NCBI GenBank assembly: GCA_905250025.1
Contig: CAJNOJ010000367.1
Location: 1-64,000, forward strand
Direction of reading: 5' to 3'
Length of the DNA: 64,000 nt
Source of the DNA: Adineta ricciae
Taxonomy: Eukaryota > Rotifera > Eurotatoria > Adinetida > Adinetidae
Part shown: positions 46,827 through 58,904 of the stretch, piece by piece
How the letters are laid out: each line of letters opens with the position of its first letter
Numbering within the stretch: position 1 is the first letter of the stretch
Program-made: the position numbers and the translations under genes
Notes under the pieces: generated by a model
What the model was told of the DNA's origin: nothing
What the model saw: the letters and a program-made list of their open reading frames with translations, nothing else
Databases searched by the model: none

Positions 46827-48228
46827 ATGGAAAATGGTTATGAGTATATAGATGAATCTTCGATTGATATTAGTCTGAAATGTCTGATATGTTCGGATCC
46901 TTATACAAATCCATGCTCGACGATCTGCGACCATACTTTCTGTCGATCCTGTATTACAAAATGGCTCGAGTCAAGCGATCGATGTCCTGCTTGCAGTAAA
47001 AGGCCAATGACAAGTGAAGGTTTACGTGCAACAAATCGTCTGGTTTTTGATATACTCGATCGTCTGCTTGTTCGATGCAAAGCTTGTCGACAGACGAATA
47101 TTCAACGGGGCAACTTCGATGAGCATTCAAATCGATACTGTTTGAAAACTTTCGTCACGTGTTCAGCTGCCGATTTGAAATGTCCCTGGCAAGGACCGCG
47201 AGATCAACTCAGTGTACATCTATCGACATGCTCGTTTGAAAATATGCGACCGATTCTGTCGCATTTGATAAATACAATCAATAGTCTTACTGATCGCTTA
47301 CAACAATGTGAAAATCAAAATGAAGAATATTTTAATCGTGTGAATGTACTTGAAATCGAGAAAAAGGAACTAAGCGATGAAATTCATGGATTGAAAGAGT
47401 TCTGCTCGACTCAGAAAACAATGCTGAGCAATTTGCGAGCTGCTGACGCCCAACATGCCAACGCCTGTCTCCAACTCAATAATAAAATGCAACTGATGCA
47501 AATTCTATCGAGTAAATGAAATGATTTATTTGAAAAAGATTCGATTATATGTTTTGATCGTCTTAGATCCAAGTGTAAATATTAATCCTCGTCTCGAAAT
47601 GATACTTTCACAATGTCAGGTACACTCTACTATCAATTTAATTGATTTACGGCTCAATGACTACGATATTCCGTTCATCATCCGTCAAGCAATCGTAAAC
47701 AAACAATGTTCAGTATTGAATTTAAGTAATAATTTCATTAAATCGCACGGAATTGAGTTGTTGGCAAATGCATTACGTTCGAATCTTATTCTTAAACGAT
47801 TATGTCTAAAAGGAAACCAAATTAATTGCAAAGGAGTGGATCATCTACAACACGCATTGTTGATTAACAATACACTTGAAGTATTGGACTTAGAATCAAA
47901 TTGTATAGCAGATTTAGGCGCTCAATCATTAGCAGAAGTGATTCGCTATAATCGAACATTGAAAGATCTTCATATTGGTTATAATAATATCGAACATAGA
48001 GGAATCGAAGTTTTATTTAATGCAATGGATAACAAAACTTCGATAGAGGTGCTAGGTTTGGCTGGTAATCGCTTGGATGATAGATGTCTCGATAGTCTTG
48101 AGAAGATGTTAGGTGTTAATAATAGATTACAACGACTTGATCTATCTGAAAATCAGTTTTCATTGGATGGGAAAACAAGATTATTACGAATTGGTTACAC
48201 GAAGAAAGGTTTTAAAATGAGTCTGTGA
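46827..48228 (+). CDS. RING finger/TRAF-type zinc finger/coiled-coil/LRR protein, complete (haplotype B)
   Basis: Exon 1 is 46827-47511 and exon 2 is 47567-48228, phase-1 intron of 55 bases (GTAAAT to CTTAG), 448 residues. The C3HC4 RING uses C19, C22, C34, H36, C39, C42, C53 and C56. A TRAF-type zinc finger follows (C84, C87, H100, C105, C112, C119, H131, C135), then a coiled coil at about 145-225. Exon 2 encodes ribonuclease-inhibitor-type leucine-rich repeats: VLNLSNNFIKSHGIELL, RLCLKGNQINCKGVDHL, VLDLESNCIADLGAQSL, DLHIGYNNIEHRGIEVL, VLGLAGNRLDDRCLDSL. The RING and TRAF fingers suggest a ubiquitin ligase or signalling adaptor and the LRRs a recognition end; this is inference. Polyadenylation-like AATAAA lies at 48261. 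Confidence 0.85.
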
Positions 48229-49876
48229 CTTTGAATTGTTATATAATCACGAAAAATTTCAATAAATCTAGAAATCTTCTGCCATATTATATATTGATGT
48301 TTAAAGCAGTAATACCGTCGCCTCAATTTGGTTCCAATCTACACGTAATTGGAACAAAAAGAGACAAAGCTGAGATTGCACTCTTGTGATAAGAGTTCGC
48401 TACTTACACTTGGTTTTATTAGTACGGTTTTGAAGTATCTGATGAACGTTTTTCCGTCAGACACATTTACCTAGAGCCATAACGAAGTCGAATAGGCGTT
48501 ATTGATATCACTAGATGGTTTCTCATCGAATTGTTAATGCGTTGGTCGTATACGTAAACAATCATTAGCTGAGATAATTTACCGGTTCATCGGTATTGAT
48601 TGCGACCATCACTAAACTGTAGAACTCATTGCAGCAATCAAATCTTTCTACTTTCTACTAATACGTTAAATTTGATAATCAGCTTCTGGACTACTACTAG
48701 TTAATATAGTTCGAATGACAATGCGATCTCAAATCCAATAAGTGATTGATAATCTAACATAAGCTTTTCGTTTACTATGCCGTAATTTTCATGCGAATTT
48801 TTTTAGTAATACGGTAAACTAGTATTTCCCTTGTGATATTGTTCCGCTAACTTTAACAACTTGCAAGCAAACTAATAACAGAACATGATATCTTGTCTTC
48901 GTACCACTTTGCTGTGCACACTTGCTTATTTTCACGCTATCTCATAAGCTACCACCTGTACTGACTCTCCTCACCGTCTTTTAAAACTCAAGAAAAAGAG
49001 ATCACACGTATCTGTATCTCAGATGCGCCGCAACAGGTAAACTTTATACCTGTCGTGCGACAAGAGCACTCTCTTCTGTTATACAGTCTTCCAACGCACT
49101 ACTATTCAAAATGATCGACAAATCAATCGCTTGCGGATTAAACCAAGGCGAGACTCAACATCTTTCATATTCTATTTTTCAACCATAACAAATCTACTAC
49201 TCTTCCTCAGTAAAATAAACTCTATCTTTCAATTATTCCGACATCAATTAGTTTTATTTTAGAAAAATGTACTTTTCCACCATTCATCACAAATTGTTTT
49301 TCCTTCACACGCACTACCCATCTCGCACATTGTCGTCACACAAACAGTGATGCATCCGACCATCTATTATTCTCACAACCAAACTAACATCATCACACCG
49401 TCACCCTTTGTCTGCATCTTGCAATCGTTAAAAAAACAGATATGGTCAGATGAATCTGTAATACACACTCAAATAAAGATTTGGAGAAAAAGCCTGGAGT
49501 ATCATTATAGTAACATTCACATGCGCTCGATTCAACATTTTTTGTTAGTTGTGTTTTTTTGTTCTATACAGTCCTGCAGATAGATAATAAGAATCTTCTT
49601 CTTAGCATCAATAATTATTCTCATTACTCTATGGTTCACATACATGCATGCAACATCTTCATTCTTTTCGACATACGATAAATCCTACCTTTTTTACATT
49701 TGCCTCGATGCGCTTTCTGCAACATCAATGCCATATATCCACCCACTGAGCACAGTCGAAATAAACTTTAACGACATTCATTAGTCATCAAAGATATCTC
49801 ACATAAATAGTCGTCTATAACATGCACTAGAGCGCGTCGCTTGCGAGAATCTTCTTCAAAATCAAAAATCCTCAAA
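48229..49876. other. Intergenic (haplotype B)
   Basis: 1.65 kb without a gene that I can support. Colinear with 55878-57647 except for indels. It includes the fragment ATACCGTCGCCTCAATTTGG (48311), resembling part of the GPCR exon that follows, probably a small duplicated remnant. Confidence 0.5.
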
Positions 49877-50794
49877 ATGAACGACAGACAACTTATAATT
49901 CTCTTAGTTTGTATCAAAATCATTCTTCTCGGCTTTACTTCGATTGGATCAATTCTCTATTCGTTACCATTCATTTTCATTCGACGTTTTCATACTCCAC
50001 TTCATTTTCTCAGTCTGAATGTGAGCATCACTATCTTCGTCTGTGCTTCGTTCTGGGCGATCTATTACTTTATGAGTACATTCTATGCGGATATTCTATG
50101 GACAGAGAAATCATGTCTAGTCATACTCTATCTGCAAACAATGGTCGTTTGTCAATTCATTTATGCTCTCTGTATCGTTTCGCTGAATCGCCTTTGTGCT
50201 ATTCGGTATCACAGAAGTGTTGTATTTCGAAAAAAGAAATGGGCAATTATGTGTATCGTTGTTCAATGGTTATTTGCAGCAATCATACCGCTACCTCAAT
50301 TTGGCTCGAGTCTTGAAGTAAAGCGAACGATTTGATTAATAAAATCATTTTCTATCTTGTATTTGTTTTAGCATTGCTTCATATCCGGTCTTGAACTTAA
50401 CTATCAAATCTATGTTCTGTTCATCGTTGGAGTTCTACCAGGAATATTCTTAGCAATATCTAATAGTCTTATTTTCTATTCTGTTCATCGTTCAACACGA
50501 CGTATTCGAGCTGAAAATCAAAGAGGAGATGCAGTAGGACTGGTGTCTAGTCAGCGAGATACTCGATTATTGAAACATATGCTTTTTATGTATGTGATCT
50601 TCTTTTGTGGTTGGATTCCAATCTATATCATTGGTGTTATTAACTGGGATGGAGATGGTATTTCGTATACTGTTTTTCATGCACTTCTCATCTTACCTGC
50701 GTTAAGTCTTGTTGTTGATCTCATTGATTTATTCTTATATAATCATGAATTACGTACCTATCTCTTCAAGAAAACACGTAATCAAACAAATTAA
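49877..50794 (+). CDS. Orphan seven-helix receptor 1 (haplotype B)
   Basis: Exon 1 is 49877-50317 and exon 2 is 50372-50794, phase-0 intron of 54 bases (GTAAAG to TTTTAG), 287 residues. The start was chosen at the first ATG (MNDRQLIILLV). Seven hydrophobic segments are visible. C in EKSCLVILY before helix 3 and C in HCFISG of the second loop can form the usual disulphide. The DRY position reads SLNRLCAIRYHR and the helix-7 motif is VDLIDLFLY, so it is a divergent class-A-like receptor. Ligand unknown. Confidence 0.8.
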
Positions 50795-51116
50795 ATGTGG
50801 GACGACAAACTGAAAGTCCAATATACAAATCTACTTACTCAACCTCATTATACTCTTTTTTTCTTTTGATGACATCTTAAATAATCAGTTGTGACAAGCT
50901 TGTCGAAACGTGAAATCTTTTTTAATGTTAAAAAAAGTACTCTTTCGACATAAATAACTCAACGTTAATCTGTGACGTACATCCCTTTCATTTGATAAGT
51001 GTGATTAGCTAATTCTTGTTGAATAACACGACAGATGTTCTACAACGATATAACAGTTCAAGCAGATCCTTTTTAACATCGTGTAAAAACTTTATCTTGT
51101 TCTATAGAAAAACAAA
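50795..51116. other. Spacer between the two receptors (haplotype B)
   Basis: 322 bases, AT-rich, presumably 3' end of receptor 1 and promoter of receptor 2. No other feature. Confidence 0.5.
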
Positions 51117-52133
51117 ATGAGCACCCTCGCTGAAAAAGTTGACCAAACGACAATTTATATTCAACCGATTCATTTTACACTTGCGATGATCACAAATCTA
51201 TTGAATATATGTGTTCTATCCACTCGAACACTTCGATCATCAGCATGCACTCATTACTTTCTCACTTTTTCGTTTTCAAGCATTCTTTACACATGTATTC
51301 TATGTCCAACACAAATCTTACGACGTTACTCTATCCTCTGGATCAACACATCTGTTGGCTGCAAATTAAACCCTTATCTACTATTTGTTTTACCTATGCA
51401 AGCAAATCTAATGCTTATTCTAGCAGCGTTCGATCGCTTTTGTTCAAGCTCAACATCAATCAAACTTCGCGCAATCAGCAACGTTCGAATCGCACAATAT
51501 TCTATCGTTTGTACTTCACTTCTATGCGCACTCTACATGTTACCCATGATGTTCATCTATGAATTCAATTCTACGCTACAATTATGTGTACAACTGTCAA
51601 CTATGCCAACAACAGTATATGCTTTTAGTCAAATTGCGATTTATTATATTTTAGCACCAATAATCATGATGATATTCGGTGCTTTAACGATATTGAATAT
51701 TCGACAACAGCTTAAACGAATACAACCGATAGCAGGCTCGAGTCAAAATCGTCGAACGGAAAGTCAACTAGCGCGAATGTTAATCATACAAATTACTATT
51801 CATATGGTTATTTCATTACCATTCGGTATCATATATCTAATAAATACATTTATACCATCATCTCGAACACTGTTTATCACCGGGATTCGATTAATATTTG
51901 TTGCATGGCAGCAATGTGATTACTTTGTTCCATTTTTCCTATACACCCTTTCTGGTGGTGTTTATCGAGAGAAACTTTTTCGAATGCTCAAAATCAATTC
52001 TCGCGAAAAGAACGCCATTAATACGCTGACAAGAAAACCACCTGGTATTACTCAGTATGGTCATTCTGATCGTCGTAAATCTACGTTACAAGTAGCAACA
52101 GCAAGACTCAATACTGCTGTTGGAGAGTTCTAA
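51117..52133 (+). CDS. Orphan seven-helix receptor 2 (haplotype B)
   Basis: Single-exon 338-residue protein starting MSTLAEKVDQ. Helix 1 carries NLLNICVL; the helix-3 end reads AAFDRFCSS (DRF for DRY); cysteines sit before helix 3 (VGCKLNPY) and in loop 2 (LQLCVQL). Helix 6 is MVISLPFGIIYLI, helix 7 ends CDYFVPFFLYTLSGGVYREKL with a basic Ser-rich tail. It is related in layout to the receptor at 24716-25645. Ligand unknown. Confidence 0.85.
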   Translation: MSTLAEKVDQTTIYIQPIHFTLAMITNLLNICVLSTRTLRSSACTHYFLTFSFSSILYTCILCPTQILRRYSILWINTSVGCKLNPYLLFVLPMQANLMLILAAFDRFCSSSTSIKLRAISNVRIAQYSIVCTSLLCALYMLPMMFIYEFNSTLQLCVQLSTMPTTVYAFSQIAIYYILAPIIMMIFGALTILNIRQQLKRIQPIAGSSQNRRTESQLARMLIIQITIHMVISLPFGIIYLINTFIPSSRTLFITGIRLIFVAWQQCDYFVPFFLYTLSGGVYREKLFRMLKINSREKNAINTLTRKPPGITQYGHSDRRKSTLQVATARLNTAVGEF

Positions 52134-52305
52134 ACTGAAATTGACCTAAAAATCGTTCCAGCTGTGAATGTTGTGTTTAGTAATTAGAAATAAGCAATTA
52201 CGCTGTCAACAGCATATGTTGTCAGATGGTGCAAAAGATTACGAGATTATTAGTAAAAGTAATTATGTTTCTTTTTTATTTCTTAAGTCGTGTTACAATT
52301 GCGAG

Positions 52306-52954
52306 TTATAATTTAACGCATATGTTCGGTAGAGGTCCAGCATTCCATGTTTTGAAAGGATATTCATGAGAATTGCCACAGTTTTTCCACATCCAAGTAG
52401 CGGGATCAATTTGCGATATTACTTCACCACCTATTTTATCGTAAATATGTCTCATAGCTGGATTTGTTGTCTGCGCGTGTGCATATTTGAAACCTTTGAT
52501 CTCGCGAGCATATTTACAGGTCTCGCATATTAAATAACTACTCACACCTTTACCTTCTTCGCCTATTTTCGTTGCGTGCAAAAGAAAATGTATTAATGAA
52601 TTTCGAGTTAGTTGCCCTGTCGAGATCAGCAATAAAATCTTCATGTGCAATGCCAGTTGTGTTTGTTATTGGACAAATCGATTTAAGATACAGATCTGTA
52701 GACAGAATACATTCAATGATTTCATTGGTGGAACGTTTTCGAACAAGTAATGAAAGTTCTTGACTAAGCACAGATAAAGCCAATGGTAATGCAATTTTTT
52801 CAAAGTGCACTTCAGCTGATATTCCTTGAAAAACAGTCATGGGATTCGAGTTTGCAAATGCTTCAGCATTCTCTTCTGAACATAATACTTCGACAATGAA
52901 ATCATCATTTACGACGGATTCTTGCTTACAAACAGGGTCTCGCACAGTTTCCAT
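52306..52954 (-). pseudogene. GNAT-type acetyltransferase, frameshifted allele (haplotype B)
   Basis: Allele of the intact gene at 60092-60793. Two deletions are visible: an in-frame loss of 24 bases (about 52868, between AGC repeats) removing eight residues after SEENA, and a 29-base loss (about 52625, between CTGTCG repeats) that shifts the frame after DLDR. The downstream acetyl-CoA-binding half remains readable in the other frame (TKIGEEGKGVSSYLI to the end) but cannot be reached. Unless splicing rescues it, the allele is null. Confidence 0.8.
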
Positions 52955-54443
52955 GGGTAAATCTTTGAGCAAAAGAATTCCAAGATGATATGAAAGTCTC
53001 TTTTTTTTCTCAAAACAAATAGAATACCATGTTTGCTTACTTATACTTATAGAAAAGTAAGTTTATCTATGCCTTTTCGTTGTGTACTCAACTTTTACAA
53101 TATTTGCGATCATCTTCACCTTTTGAAGGTGGTGATAGTCGAGGTGCAATGCTGTATGTGAATTTTGTTGGCACAAACAGATTTCAATTTCAAACTTGTT
53201 TTTGCTTACAATTCGTATAGTTTTTCAGCATACAAAAATTTTCGATGTCAATAACAGATATAACTTTGCTAGTTATCTCTATCGAAGCAATCTTTCATTG
53301 CAAAAGAAGATAAGGTCTCAAGAAAGTTGTTTCGTATATGTTGGACTCTATGGTATTTTTTTTCTGCATAGAACGAAAACGAGAGTATATTGACGTAAAC
53401 TACTTATGTCATTAGTGACAATGTGCGCTGTTTACCTTTTTGAATGCATCATCGAGATACAACACTTGTTGCAGTCGTCGTAATCGTGGTATAATGCGTT
53501 AATGAAATACCTTATTAACATTTCTATGCATTTTTTAAACAACTACTGAAGAAAACGACAGTGAAATTCGCAGTACGATTGATAACATCAATTGTGATGG
53601 AAGACACAATCTGAAAGAATGCCACGGTATGCAGCAGCATCCCAAATCATTTTGACTGTCGGTATGATTGGTTCGATACTTTTCAGAGTTTATAGCAAAA
53701 AAAGTCTTCATATAGGAAAATGTCCACTTTTTCTGGATCACAAGGATTGAACGTTTAAACTAATAATTGAATATGTTAATCGTTAACAATTCTTGATTGC
53801 AAATATATTCTCAGATCATGTGTCAGTTGCACTATGAAAACAAAATTCAGAAAGAGGATCATCACATCCCATTGTTTTCCGAACATTCAAATAAATGATA
53901 ATCAAAATGAACACTTTTTATCTAGTTTTAATTTGCTATTCGTATTTCTATCAATCCTATATTCAAGTGACTATATGATGCGTAAGTGAACGCCTTTAGA
54001 ATCTTCTTGAACATCTGTAGTTGAGTCCGAAACAAAATGAGTCATTTCAGCTTCATCTCTTTTACATATGTAAACAAAATAATACTCGCTAATGATAAAC
54101 ACTAGTCAATATTCACGAGTGGGGACTATAGTTATCGCATGAACATGATGAAATATCAATGTGTGAATATTTCACAAAACAAAAACTGCCGTTAATACAG
54201 GTATTGACTTTTTTTTATTTACAGCGGAAGAAGTTTCAAACGTGTATCTCGTTCCCTAAGCTAATCTCTCTGATAAATGACTACTAGATCGAAAAATCTA
54301 TAACTATCGTTACAATATGACGCTCGCATAGCCCAAAAGTTCGTTTAGTATTGATCATGACACACATGACGATATGTAAATAATCATATTCAGCGAACCA
54401 TATGACACACGTAATTTATTTACAGCTAAAACAAACACATACG
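52955..54443. other. Intergenic (haplotype B)
   Basis: 1.5 kb without a supported gene, colinear with 60794-62371. Short peptides conserved between haplotypes (for example TIRIVFQHTKIFDVN at about 53203) occur on the plus strand but do not extend into a gene. Confidence 0.45.
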
Positions 54444-55104
54444 ACGTCGCAAGTATGAATATTCGTATTTTTGATCATTCGCTTATGTATATTATCTATC
54501 AATACAGATGTTGATTGTGAACAGAAAAATATCACTGTTCACCTTCCAAACATCCTCTTATCTAATACATACAATAATGAATGAATTGCTACATGATTTT
54601 ATCGAAAACAAGGTATTCAATTGAATAGTCATAAAACAGTACATCTAACAATTCATGGTTATACCTACGATCACACGTACTGGGTGTTTCCTTATCAGTC
54701 ACCGAACTATTCATATGTTAACTATGCCATTCAGAATAGTGATGAAGATATTGTTGTTTTAATTATCGATCGAATTGGAATTGGTTTAAGTTCAAAGTCC
54801 CAGGCCACTGACATAATCATCGATGTCAATGTCAATGTTATTTCTCAGTTAATAACAAACCTACAGTTCAATTCACAGATATTGTACTCGTCGGTCATTC
54901 ACTTGGAACATTGATTTCATGGAAAATACTTTCTGCATCATGCATATAATCGATATGTTCGTGGTTTCATTGCCGCCAGTTGGTTGCATCTATGCAGTTG
55001 TGACTCTATCCTGTCCTTCAAACGCTGGTCATAATATTAACTTACACTCAAATGCTAAAGACTGGTATCAAAAGGCACTCGATTGGACTCAACAACACTT
55101 TTGA
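54444..55104 (+). pseudogene. Alpha/beta-hydrolase (lipase-like), broken allele (haplotype B)
   Basis: Colinear with 62372-63283. The start codon is ACG instead of ATG, TGA stops fall in the frame (four codons on, and twice near 54580-54600), and an internal deletion shifts the frame before the nucleophile elbow. Readable parts include KTVHLTIHGYTYDHTYW (oxyanion region) and the natural C-terminus AKDWYQKALDWTQQHF, which haplotype A has lost. Confidence 0.75.
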
Positions 55105-55406
55105 ATAAATGAACATTCTTTTTTTCCTATTAATGTTTAATCAGTTTTGCTTCTGCAGTATATTTTTTAGAAAAGGATGAGGTGATGGTGATGATGTCGT
55201 AACAACGATGTTTGTTTCTCATTCAAATGTTCGCATTAGTCTATTTACGAAGATTCTGCACACTATAGCCAATCAGATATTTTCAACCTCGATGTGTTTA
55301 AGATTCAAAGGAGGAGAAAAGAAAGAGAATATCTCGATGTAAGCAAGTCTGATCGTTATCTTTGTATAGAAAAGATCTGCGTTCTTTTCACATTTCATCA
55401 GCGAGA
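55105..55406. other. Spacer before GH31-like gene (haplotype B)
   Basis: Presumed promoter of the GH31-like gene. Nothing else seen. Confidence 0.5.
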
Positions 55407-55557
55407 ATGTTCGTTCTACTGATTCTTCTTTGTTGTCCGTTGGTTATCTCTTCGACGACATTACCCTATGCGGAATGGGCTCATTATCATATGATTTGGT
55501 TATCATCGGACCGTTCAAATCAAACGAATATTCAAACAATGTACGATACTTACAATC
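55407..55557 (+). CDS. GH31-like glycosidase, first 50 codons (haplotype B)
   Basis: Signal peptide MFVLLILLCCPLVISSTTLP followed by YAEWAHYHMIWLSSDRS; cut by the n at 55558. Identical in design to the longer piece at 63568-64000. Confidence 0.7.
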
Positions 55558-55558
55558 N
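55558..55558. other. Single-n junction, haplotype B to A
   Basis: Left side lies in the GH31-like gene; right side lies in the LRR part of the RING gene (equivalent to 47910). The order jumps back about 7.6 kb. Confidence 0.85.
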
Positions 55559-55877
55559 AGATTTAGGCGCTCAATCATTAGCAGAAGTGATTCGCTATAA
55601 TCGAACATTGAAAGATCTTCATATTGGTTATAATAATATCGAACATAGAGGAATCGAAGTTTTATTTAATGCAATGGATAACAAAACTTCGATAGAGGTG
55701 CTAGGTTTGGCTGGTAATCGCTTGGATGATAGATGTCTCGATAGTCTTGAGAAGATGTTGAGTGCTAATAATAGATTACAACGGCTTGATCTATCTGAAA
55801 ATCAGTTTTCATTGAATGGGAAAACAAGATTATTACGAATTGGTTATACGAAGAAAGGTTTTAAAATGAGTCTGTGA
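55559..55877 (+). CDS. RING/LRR protein, C-terminal LRRs (haplotype A)
   Basis: The last 105 residues of the LRR domain, from DLGAQSLAEVIRYNRTL to the stop, nearly identical to 47911-48228 (SANNRL for GVNNRL, SLNG for SLDG). It belongs with 45100-45378. The continuous open frame from the preceding signal peptide into the LRRs is a junction artefact. Confidence 0.85.
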
Positions 55878-57647
55878 CTTTGAATTGTTATATAATCACG
55901 AAATATTTCAATAAATCTAGAAATCTTATGTGAAGAGACATGTCATCACGTATTCTGTAGATCGGTTATATTGAATTTGTGAATTAAAACGAACGAAAGG
56001 AAATTTATAGTGTTTTTTGCTTATTTGGAGCTTAGACGTAATTGTGAGCGAGTGTTACAAGGAATACATGTTCTTTTTTCATAGTCATTGCAGTCAACTA
56101 AGATTTTCAAACAATGATTATTTATCAAGAAAATCTGCCATAGTATATATTGATGTTTAAAGCAGTAATACCATCGCCTCAATTTGGTCCCAATCTACAG
56201 GTAATTGGAATAAAAAGATACAAAGCTAAGGTTGCACTCTTGTGATAAGAGTTCGCTACTCACACTTGGTTTATTAGCACGCTTTTGAAGTATCTGATGA
56301 ACGTTTTTGCGTCAGACACACTTATCTAGAGCCATAACGAAGTCGAATAGGCGTTATTGATATTACTAGATGATTTCTAATCGAATCATCAATGCGTATA
56401 TCGTATATGTAAAGAATCATTAGCTCAGATAATTTACCAGATCATCAGTATTAATTGAGACCACCATTAAACTGTAGAACTCATTGCAGCAATAAAATCT
56501 TTCTACTTTATACTAATACGTTAAATTTGATAATCAACTTCTGGACTACTTCTGTAAAAATGGGATTCTTTTCAGAACTAATGTTTTCAATTTCAGTTCT
56601 TTCACTGAGAAGATGTTGTACCACTAGTTAATATGTCACGCTATCTCATAAGCTATTACCTGTACTGACTCTCTTCACCATCTTTTAAAACTCAAGAAAA
56701 AGAGATCACACGTATCTGTATCCCAGATGCGCCGCAACAGGTAAACTTTATACTTATCGTGCGACGAGAACATTCTCTTCTCTTATACAGTCTTCCAACG
56801 CACTGCTATTCAAAATGATCGACAAATCAATCGCCTGCGGATTAAACTAAAACGAGACTCAACATCTTTCGCACCCACGATACCAGTAATGTTGTATCTT
56901 ACATAAATTGTACGTCCATATCGCATACTACCGTTCCGATAGTATACACATCTTTCATATTTTATTTTTCAACCATTTACCAAACTTACTACTCTTCCTC
57001 AGTAAAATAAACTCTATCTTTCAATTATTCCGACATTCCACCCTTCATCACAAATTGTTTTCCCTCACACGCACTCTCTATCTCACACATTGTCGTCACA
57101 CAAACAATGATACATCCGACCATCTATTATTCTCACAACCAAGCTAACATCATCACACCCTCACCCTTTGTCTGCATCTTGCAATCGTTAAAGCAACACA
57201 CGAAAACAGATATGGTCGGATGAATCTGTAATACACACTCAAATAAAGATTTGGAGAAAAAAACCTGGAGTATCACTATAGTAACATTCACATACGCTCG
57301 ATTCAACATTTTTCTGTTAGTTGTGTTTTTTGTTCTATACAGTCCTGCAGATAGATAATAAGAATCTTCTTTTTAGCATCAATAATTATTCTCATTACTC
57401 TATGCTTCATATACATACATACAACATCTTCATTCTTTTCAACATAGGATAAATCCTGTTTTTTTCACATTTGCCTCGATGAACTTCTTGCAACATCAAT
57501 GCCATATATCCACCCACTGAGCACAGTCGAAATAAACTTTAATGACATTCATTAGTCATCAAAAATATCTCACATAAATAGTCATTTATAACATGCACTA
57601 GAACGCATCGCTTGCGAGAATCTTCTTCAAAATCAAAAATCCTCAAA
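55878..57647. other. Intergenic (haplotype A)
   Basis: 1.77 kb without a supported gene; colinear with 48229-49876 with insertions and deletions, for example about 200 extra bases after 55930. Confidence 0.5.
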
Positions 57648-58556
57648 ATGAACGACAGACAAATTATAATTCTCTTAGTTTATATCAAAATCATTCTTCT
57701 CGGTTTTACTTCGATTGGATCGATTCTTTATTCGTTACCATTCATTTTCATTCGACGTTTTCATACTCCACTTCATTTTCTCAGTCTGAATGTGAGCATC
57801 ACTATCTTCGTCTGTGCTTCGTTCTGGGCGATCTATTACTTTATGAGTACATTCCATGCGGATATTCTATGGACAGAGAAATCATGTCTAGTCATACTCT
57901 ATCTGCAGACATTGGTCGTTTGTCAATTCATTTATGCTCTCTGTGTCGTTTCGTTGAATCTACTTTGTGCTATTCGGTATCACAGAAGTGTTGTATTTCG
58001 AAAAAAGAAATGGGCAATTATGTGTATCGTTGTTCAATGGTTATTTGCAGCAATCATACCGTTACCTCAATTTGGTTCCAGTCTCGAAGTAAAGCGAACG
58101 ATTTGATTAACGAAATCATTTTCTATCTTGTATTTATTTTAGCATTGCTTCATATCCGGTCTTGAACTTAACTATCAAATCTATGTTCTGTTCATTGTTG
58201 GAGTTCTACCAGGAATATTCTTAGCAATATCTAATAGTCTTATTTTCTATTCTGTTCATCGTTCAACACGACGTATTCAAGCTGAAAATCAAGGAGGAGA
58301 TGCAGTAGGATTGGTGTCTAGTCAGCGAGATACTCGATTATTGAAACATATGCTATTTATGTATGTGATCTTCTTTTGTGGTTGGATACCAATTTATATC
58401 ATTGGTGTGATTAATTGGGATGGAAATGGTATTTCATATATTGTTTTTCATGCACTTCTCATCTTACCTGCGTTAAGTCTTGTTATTGATCTGATTGATT
58501 TATTCTTATATAGTCATGAATTGCGTACCTATCTCTTCAAGAAAACACGTAATTAA
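57648..58556 (+). CDS. Orphan seven-helix receptor 1 (haplotype A)
   Basis: Exons 57648-58088 and 58143-58556, 284 residues, allele of 49877-50794. A C-to-T change turns a CAA codon into TAA and removes the last three residues (QTN). Otherwise intact with the same cysteines and VVIDLIDLFLY-type helix 7. Confidence 0.8.
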
Positions 58557-58904
58557 ACAAATTAAATGTGGGACGATAAACTGAAAGTCCAATATACGAA
58601 TCTACTTACTCATCCTCATTATATATAATCTTTTTATCTTTTGATGACGTCTTAAATAATCGCTTGTGACAAGCTTGTTGAAACGTGAAATCTTTTTTAA
58701 TGTTAAAAAAGTACTCTTTCGACATAAATAACTCAACGTTAATCTGTGACGTACATCCCTTTCATTTAATAAGTGTGATTAGCTAATTCTTGTTGAATAA
58801 CACAACAGATGTTCTACAATGATATAACAGTTCAAGCAGATCCTTTTTAACACCGTGGAAAAACTCTATCTTGTTCTATAGAAAAACAAAATCTTACATA
58901 TAAC
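58557..58904. other. Spacer between the two receptors (haplotype A)
   Basis: 348 bases colinear with 50795-51116; an insertion (about CTTACATATAAC) precedes the start of receptor 2. Confidence 0.5.
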
